In this document: positions 59,136 to 64,000 of the stretch, piece by piece
Layout of the letters: the number at the start of each line of letters is the position of its first letter
Position numbering within the stretch: the first letter of the stretch is position 1
Assembly (NCBI RefSeq): GCF_029867415.1
Contig: NC_081181.1
Location: forward strand, 117,863,888 to 117,927,887
From: Vicia villosa
Taxonomy: Eukaryota > Streptophyta > Magnoliopsida > Fabales > Fabaceae
Direction: 5' to 3'
Length of the DNA stretch: 64,000 bases
Position numbers and translations under genes: made by a program
Notes under the pieces: model-generated
What the model saw: only the letters and a program-made list of their open reading frames with translations
The model's database searches: none
Told to the model about the DNA's origin: nothing

Positions 59136-59193
59136 GGGGTTCGAACCTGCTCACCCATAGACCCACACATGCGCCTCTAACCAATAGTGCTGT
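59136..59193 (-). other. tRNA-like segment with pol III A and B boxes in LTR B
   Basis: On minus, TTGGTTAGAGGC (A-box and D-arm-like) is followed about 35 bases later by GCAGGTTCGAACCCC (B box and T arm). No matching acceptor stem is seen, so it is not a normal tRNA gene. It may be a captured tRNA or SINE piece. Confidence 0.5.
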
Positions 59194-61255
59194 GAAGGCT
59201 TGCTGATGGTGAATTGATACAAGGGCAATATATACAAACAAAACAATTCAAATATGCTAAACGCGCGCGGGAGTTTGAACCGTCCAATCCCACGAGGACA
59301 CGTCCTTGTCCCTAACCTCTGGCCGTCGTGTTAGGGGACTTTTACCCACAGTTCAAAACCTCAATCGCCATAGGTCCTGAGCACCATAGAATCTCATACG
59401 TGCGACAAAAATAAAATGTAAAGCCATGGACAGATTCGTCTCACCCTCACGAACACGAAGGTACCTGCAATCAAGACCAATTCGCCCCCAATCCAAAAAA
59501 CCTAATTCGGTATCTCTAACCCTAGCTATGGCATATATCGATATGAACATGTATCGAACCAATTAACCATTCAGAAACATTCAAAACATCACTATGAACA
59601 CATATATACAATCGAAACAGGTTTATGCGTTATGAATCACTGAATTCGAACGAAAAAAATGTAAGGCAAACCGTGAGTTATGTGCTCGCGCCTCTGAATG
59701 CTATGGACGATGATGACGGTCTGGATAGCTTCAAGGAATACCAAGGAATGAGTTGCAATCTCCAGAACACCTTGAATTCGTACCAATTCCAGAAACCGAA
59801 TTCAATTTTTCCTTTGATTTTTTGAGTTTTTGTATGAACGTTCTTGGGCTGCTAATCCTTGCAAAACCGACCCCCTTGCATTTGATGATGTTAAGGTATA
59901 TATGGTGATTGAATTAGGTCAATATAATTAGACAAAATCTCTTTGGATCAAGAGATTGGATTTGATTACAAATCACCTTCCAAACTTTCCAAAATTGGTT
60001 TATTTGATTCAAACTTTCTCCAATCTCTCTTTGAACGAAAATTAGGACAATATTTGATATATATGTGATTGAAATTGATTGGAAGATAAGGCCAAATCAA
60101 ATTTCCCATATTTTCTTCAATTATCTTGATTTAAATTGTATTTTAAATGAATAAAAATTCATAAAAAATATAATAAAAATCAATTAATCGTGGTAATGAT
60201 CCTAGGAGCAAGTTTGGGTTATAAAAGGATGGGCCCCTTTGCAAATAAAATCAATTTGAGGCATTTTATTTCACATTTTCTCTCTCAAATTTGTCCAACT
60301 TTGACAAGGAATATCTCCCTCCATTTTTGAGATATGGAAGTATTCTAGGACTTTTTTAGAAACCTTAGAGAGTCCTCTAACCAGTGTATTTGGTCTCATA
60401 TCAAAATGATTTTCCATGCTCCTTGTGTGTCCTTTTAAAAAAAGTGACTTTTTGTTGACTTTTGAAAAGGACCTATAATGTTTTGGTCCATATCTCTCAA
60501 ATGAAGCATTTTTAGACTTGGTATGTGAGAGACAAAGTTGTAGAGAATCAAATTTCCTTCAAGATGAGCTTTGGATGGAAAATTTTGGATGTTCCATGTG
60601 AAAGTTATGGCTGGTCAAAGTTCAGTTGACTTTTCCCATACAAACCCTAATTTAGAAACTTTTGGTTTGTTGATTTTTGATCTTTCCTTGATGAACCATG
60701 ATCAATTCTTGATCAAATGGTGAATGATACTTCAATATGAGGATCTTGACAAAAAATCAGGAGTCTTGACTTTACTTTGACTACAGTTGACTCTTAGGTT
60801 AACTTAATCGACTGTTGACTTTCTGAACAAATGAGTGGCCAATCTTTTGAATTGAGACTTGATATTTAACATGGAGATGATGTGAGATATATTGAGCCAT
60901 ATGAGATGCCTTGGAGCCATTGATTCACTAATTTTCCTTTTGGTAAACCAAACCCTAGTTTCTAAGCTTTGTATAGGAGAGTGTGTCTTGGAGTTTTGTG
61001 TATTGATTTGAATTTGTATAAAAGAAATTGTATGGGCAAATTTTGGGGTATGACAGCTGCCCCTGTTCAATTATCTTAAACCTGAAGATGTAGAGTGGTT
61101 TGCGCGCCAGTCGGTATCTGAAGGTGGAAGATGATTGAATATAAGAATACCAAGAAATTTGCCCTATTTGAAGTAGGGACTTTTGTCGGAGATGGGCTTG
61201 TGGATGCCATCTGGTAGTTGAATTTTGAGAAGATGTTGTTTGCGCGTTGACCGTG

Positions 61256-61794
61256 TCATTACCGTTCGTGGTAGATGAATTAGATCCTTGGGAATTGATC
61301 GTGTCAGTATCGTTCGTGATACTTGAATTAGATCTTGGAAAGATGATCGTGTCTTCATCGTTCGTGATGATAGAATTAGATCTGAGGAGATAATCGTGTC
61401 TTCATCGTTCGTGATGATAGAATTAGATTCTCTTGTCGTGTCAGCACCGTTCGTAGTGACTGAATTAGACTGGGAAGGCCAGTGATCGTGTCCACACCGT
61501 TCGTGATGATAGACTTAGACCTCTGAAATTTGATCGTGCCAGTACCGTTCGTAGTATCTGAATTAGATCTTCTGTCGTGTCAGTACCGTTCGTAGTAGCT
61601 GAATTAGACTTAGTTTGTCATTGATCGTGTCTACACCGTTCGTGATGATAGAATTAGATCTCTGAGTGTTGACCGTGTCAGTACCGTTCGTAGTAACTGA
61701 ATTAGATCTTTGAAAATGACCGTGTCATTACCGTTCGTGGTAAATGAATTAGATCGAGCGTTGACCATGTCAGTACTATTCGTAGTAGCTGAAT
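61256..61794. repeat. minisatellite of GTTCGT-loop hairpins, element B 3' UTR
   Basis: Twelve units of 40-52 bp, with a constant loop GTTCGT (one ATTCGT). Arms vary, for example TCATTACC with GGTAGATGA, TCAGTATC with GATACTTGA, and TTCATC with GATGAT. Three units (about 61492, 61540 and 61630) pair poorly. Confidence 0.9.
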
Positions 61795-62999
61795 TAGATC
61801 TTGGAAAGTTGGAGATTTCGTTCATTTGTCTGTGCTTGTATCCTGCAATAGGTATAGTTATGCAATGTCATGATGCATGTATTATGTAATGAGTCCCTCA
61901 GAATAAAAGAGAAACTTTGTATGTTATGGATGAATTCATTATGAGGTAATGTATGCAATGTATGAATATGTTTATGCCATATGATATGTGAATATGATTT
62001 ATGTTGTCTTTATTGAGAAAATAAATCTTTATGCCTTTGTGGTTTTGATGTCTGATCTTGTTTTGAAGATGCTCAGCTGGGAATTTATGATTCTTGCTTG
62101 GGGATAACCAGTAACTTGATGTACCCTGACTGGAGATAAAGATATTAGTAAGTCATGTTGGAGAAAAGCAAAGTGTCGGAGAACCGGTGGTGTTGAAGAT
62201 GTAAACTCTAGTGGGGAGCCATGTCTTTGTCGGGACGAGTATGTTCAAAGATATCTTCTTTGAGGATTACTCTGTGGGGATATGATCTTGTGAACTCGGC
62301 TCTGTGGGGAGACATGGGTGTCTTGAAAATTGCCCCCAGCATTGTAGTAACTACCATTCGATTTAGGACACCCTACTGAGTATTGATCAAGCTGTCAAAC
62401 TGGACTTGCATAGATTTGCCCCAGTTAGTGGGAACTTTGAGAAGATTCGCCTCGCGAGGACTTTATGAGATGTGCACTATGGGCGACATGCCCCTAGTAA
62501 TCATAGGCCCAAGACGATGTCCTATGTTGATCGAGGAGTAGCTTCTGATCTACTTGGATGCCTGCCCCTGATTGTTTTGGCACCCTTGAGAGATTCTTCG
62601 AATCTTGACTTGATTGCCCCATATTGATCGGGAAATAGTTTGAAATCCACTTGGGATATATGCCTTTGACTTTTTGGCATTTGAGAGATTCTTCGAATCT
62701 TGACTTGATTGCCCCAGATTGATTGGGCAAAGCGTGCCATGCCCCTTGTATACGTAGGGGACATTGCTTCTCGGAGTAGCCTCGTCTGTCGGACTAACTT
62801 TCAGTCATTAGTTGTACCCTGTGCAAGTTCTTTCAGTTGCTAACGTTTGAAATTATGTAGCAGAATTTGTTTAATAATGAATTCATGAGATGCAATGCAT
62901 ACGTTTGTCTTGAGTTTTTTTTTTTGAAAAAGCCTTAAAACAAAAGATGTAAAAGCGTGATATTTGTAAAAACATGTTGTTTGTAACAATGTGATGTTT

Positions 63000-63850
63000 G
63001 TAAAAAACGAAGTGTCAACTCAACATTTGTAGCAAACCTTAAGGAGTCAGGATACCTTTTTGGTGACAGTATGCTTTTTGAACTAACAATGCTTCAGTTA
63101 GGACTTTTAATGGTTGTAACGTGGCTTGGTTCATGGTTTAAGAAACAAAGGATAAAGGCTCAAAATTTATTTATACCCACCCTTCTTCGTGATGATCTTC
63201 AGTCCTAAACTCAGTTAATTCAACTTATGCGTTCGGGTTCCGAGAGACTTTTGGATTTGCACCTTTGATAATGATGATGGTTCACAAGCAGAGAGAACTT
63301 TTGAGATGGCAGTCACTTCTTCCTTTTGGTAGTCACAACTTTGAGTTGTTCAAGAACTTATTGAGTTTTCATCCTTTTGATATCCCTAACTTTTGCCTGA
63401 ACTGTCTATTTTGAGCTTACGGTCAGCGGGATGCCTTGATTTTTGCCTAAGTCATCTTTTGATTTTGTGACTTAGCAGGCTTTTCTTTGTATGTATGTAT
63501 TTTCATTTTTTTCTTTTTGAAAGATATTGACTGCCTTGCTTAATGATTGGTGAACCCTCATTGGCTTTTGATTGACATCTCCAACATTTCTTTGATGTGT
63601 GCGGATGAACACTTGTGATTGAAACCTTTGTTGAAAGGTGCGCAGAATGATTCTCTTGAAATTGAATGCATGGCCAAATTAACTGAGAACTACCCTGCCC
63701 CAGGTTAGAAATGTGGTTTTTCGTACAAAAAGAAAACTTCTACTCCTTAGGCTCAAAGGGGTTGACGAGGGATTATCATCCTTATATCTCCACTGTTTAG
63801 GAATTGAAACAATGCCTGTACATCGTCAGCATAGTCTGCTCAAAAGCATA
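63000..63850 (-). other. conserved non-coding block shared with the LARD-like element
   Basis: Homologous to 41780-42700. It includes a perfect stem-loop TAAGTCA (63448-63454) with TGACTTA (63468-63474), and an imperfect one just before it (63397 on). Confidence 0.8.
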
Positions 63851-64000
63851 CTGTGTGAGGTTGTGGTATCGTTTTCGTCATCCTCCCTCAAAAGGTATAC
63901 AACTTTAGCAGGAGTTGAGTATCACGAAAACATAAGCAGAATAAAGACATAATTTAAAATGAGTGATAACGAAATAATTTATTCAAGACAAACATATGCA

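Larger units (their letters stand above)
57185..61055 (-). mobile_element. LTR B (- orientation), 3.9 kb
   Basis: On minus it starts TGTCATACCCCAAAATTTGC (61055 downward) and ends CCGTGTTACA at 57185. It has a primer site on its left side and a purine tract on its right, so it can be read as 5' LTR of the left domain and 3' LTR of the right one. It has no long frame. It contains a small GGCAACAA repeat (57889-57935) and a tRNA-like segment (59136-59193). U3 is about 0.8-0.9 kb if the weak TATA near 60219 is right. Confidence 0.8.
61056..64000 (-). mobile_element. element B interior (LARD-like), runs off the window
   Basis: It starts with the purine tract at 61056, then a hairpin minisatellite, then the block shared with the LARD element. 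No gag or pol frame is seen in the 2.9 kb present. The primer-site end lies outside the window. Confidence 0.75.

Overview
This is plant nuclear DNA, most likely from a legume (Fabaceae, perhaps tribe Fabeae). The grounds are an LRR receptor kinase gene with a typical plant intron, degraded MULE, CACTA and L1-type elements, and a block of very long-LTR, tRNA-Arg-primed, dual-RNase-H Ty3/gypsy elements of the Ogre/Tat type. The species is inferred. No bacterial features are present. There is one 100-base assembly gap at 30280-30379.

Positions 1-23.7 kb are a small resistance-gene-like cluster. One apparently intact class XII, non-RD LRR receptor kinase gene (2817-5988) and a duplicate made a pseudogene by a 5-bp deletion at the catalytic loop (19728-22783) are separated by two non-autonomous DNA transposons. 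The first is a 3.0-kb MULE (9113-12121, 9-bp target duplication) whose transposase has lost its catalytic core. The second is a 5.8-kb CACTA element (12725-18501, 3-bp target duplication) with no transposase, carrying pieces of three host-type genes. Older relics (FAR1-like, L1 endonuclease, gypsy gag-like) lie between.

Positions 23.7-30.0 kb hold one L1-type LINE with an RRM-containing ORF1, ORF2 (endonuclease, reverse transcriptase, zf-RVT) and a 3' poly(A). ORF1 and ORF2 overlap by ATGA. The element is dead through stops, frameshifts and an Asp-to-Asn change in the reverse transcriptase FADD box.

Positions 30.4-64 kb are nested LTR retrotransposons. From left to right: a partial LTR on + (30380), a second LTR on + (31289), and a 5.2-kb LTR on - (33718-49790). 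The last is split by a young, complete 10.9-kb non-coding element (36648-47516; LTRs almost identical, target duplication CACTC; LARD-like). Then come an Ogre-like internal domain on - with intact RT, RNase H, second RNase H and integrase (51873-55346) but a collapsed gag, a different 3.9-kb LTR (57185-61055), and the start of another non-coding internal region running off the window.

The most unusual signal is in these retroelements. Several independent arrays of short inverted repeats occur in their LTRs and 3' untranslated regions. The loop is constant while the stem changes in a paired, compensatory way from copy to copy. One such stem-loop family lies just 3' of the pol stop codon and recurs in two non-coding elements that have no pol. 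This looks like selected RNA (or cruciform DNA) structure and is the best candidate here for something undescribed.
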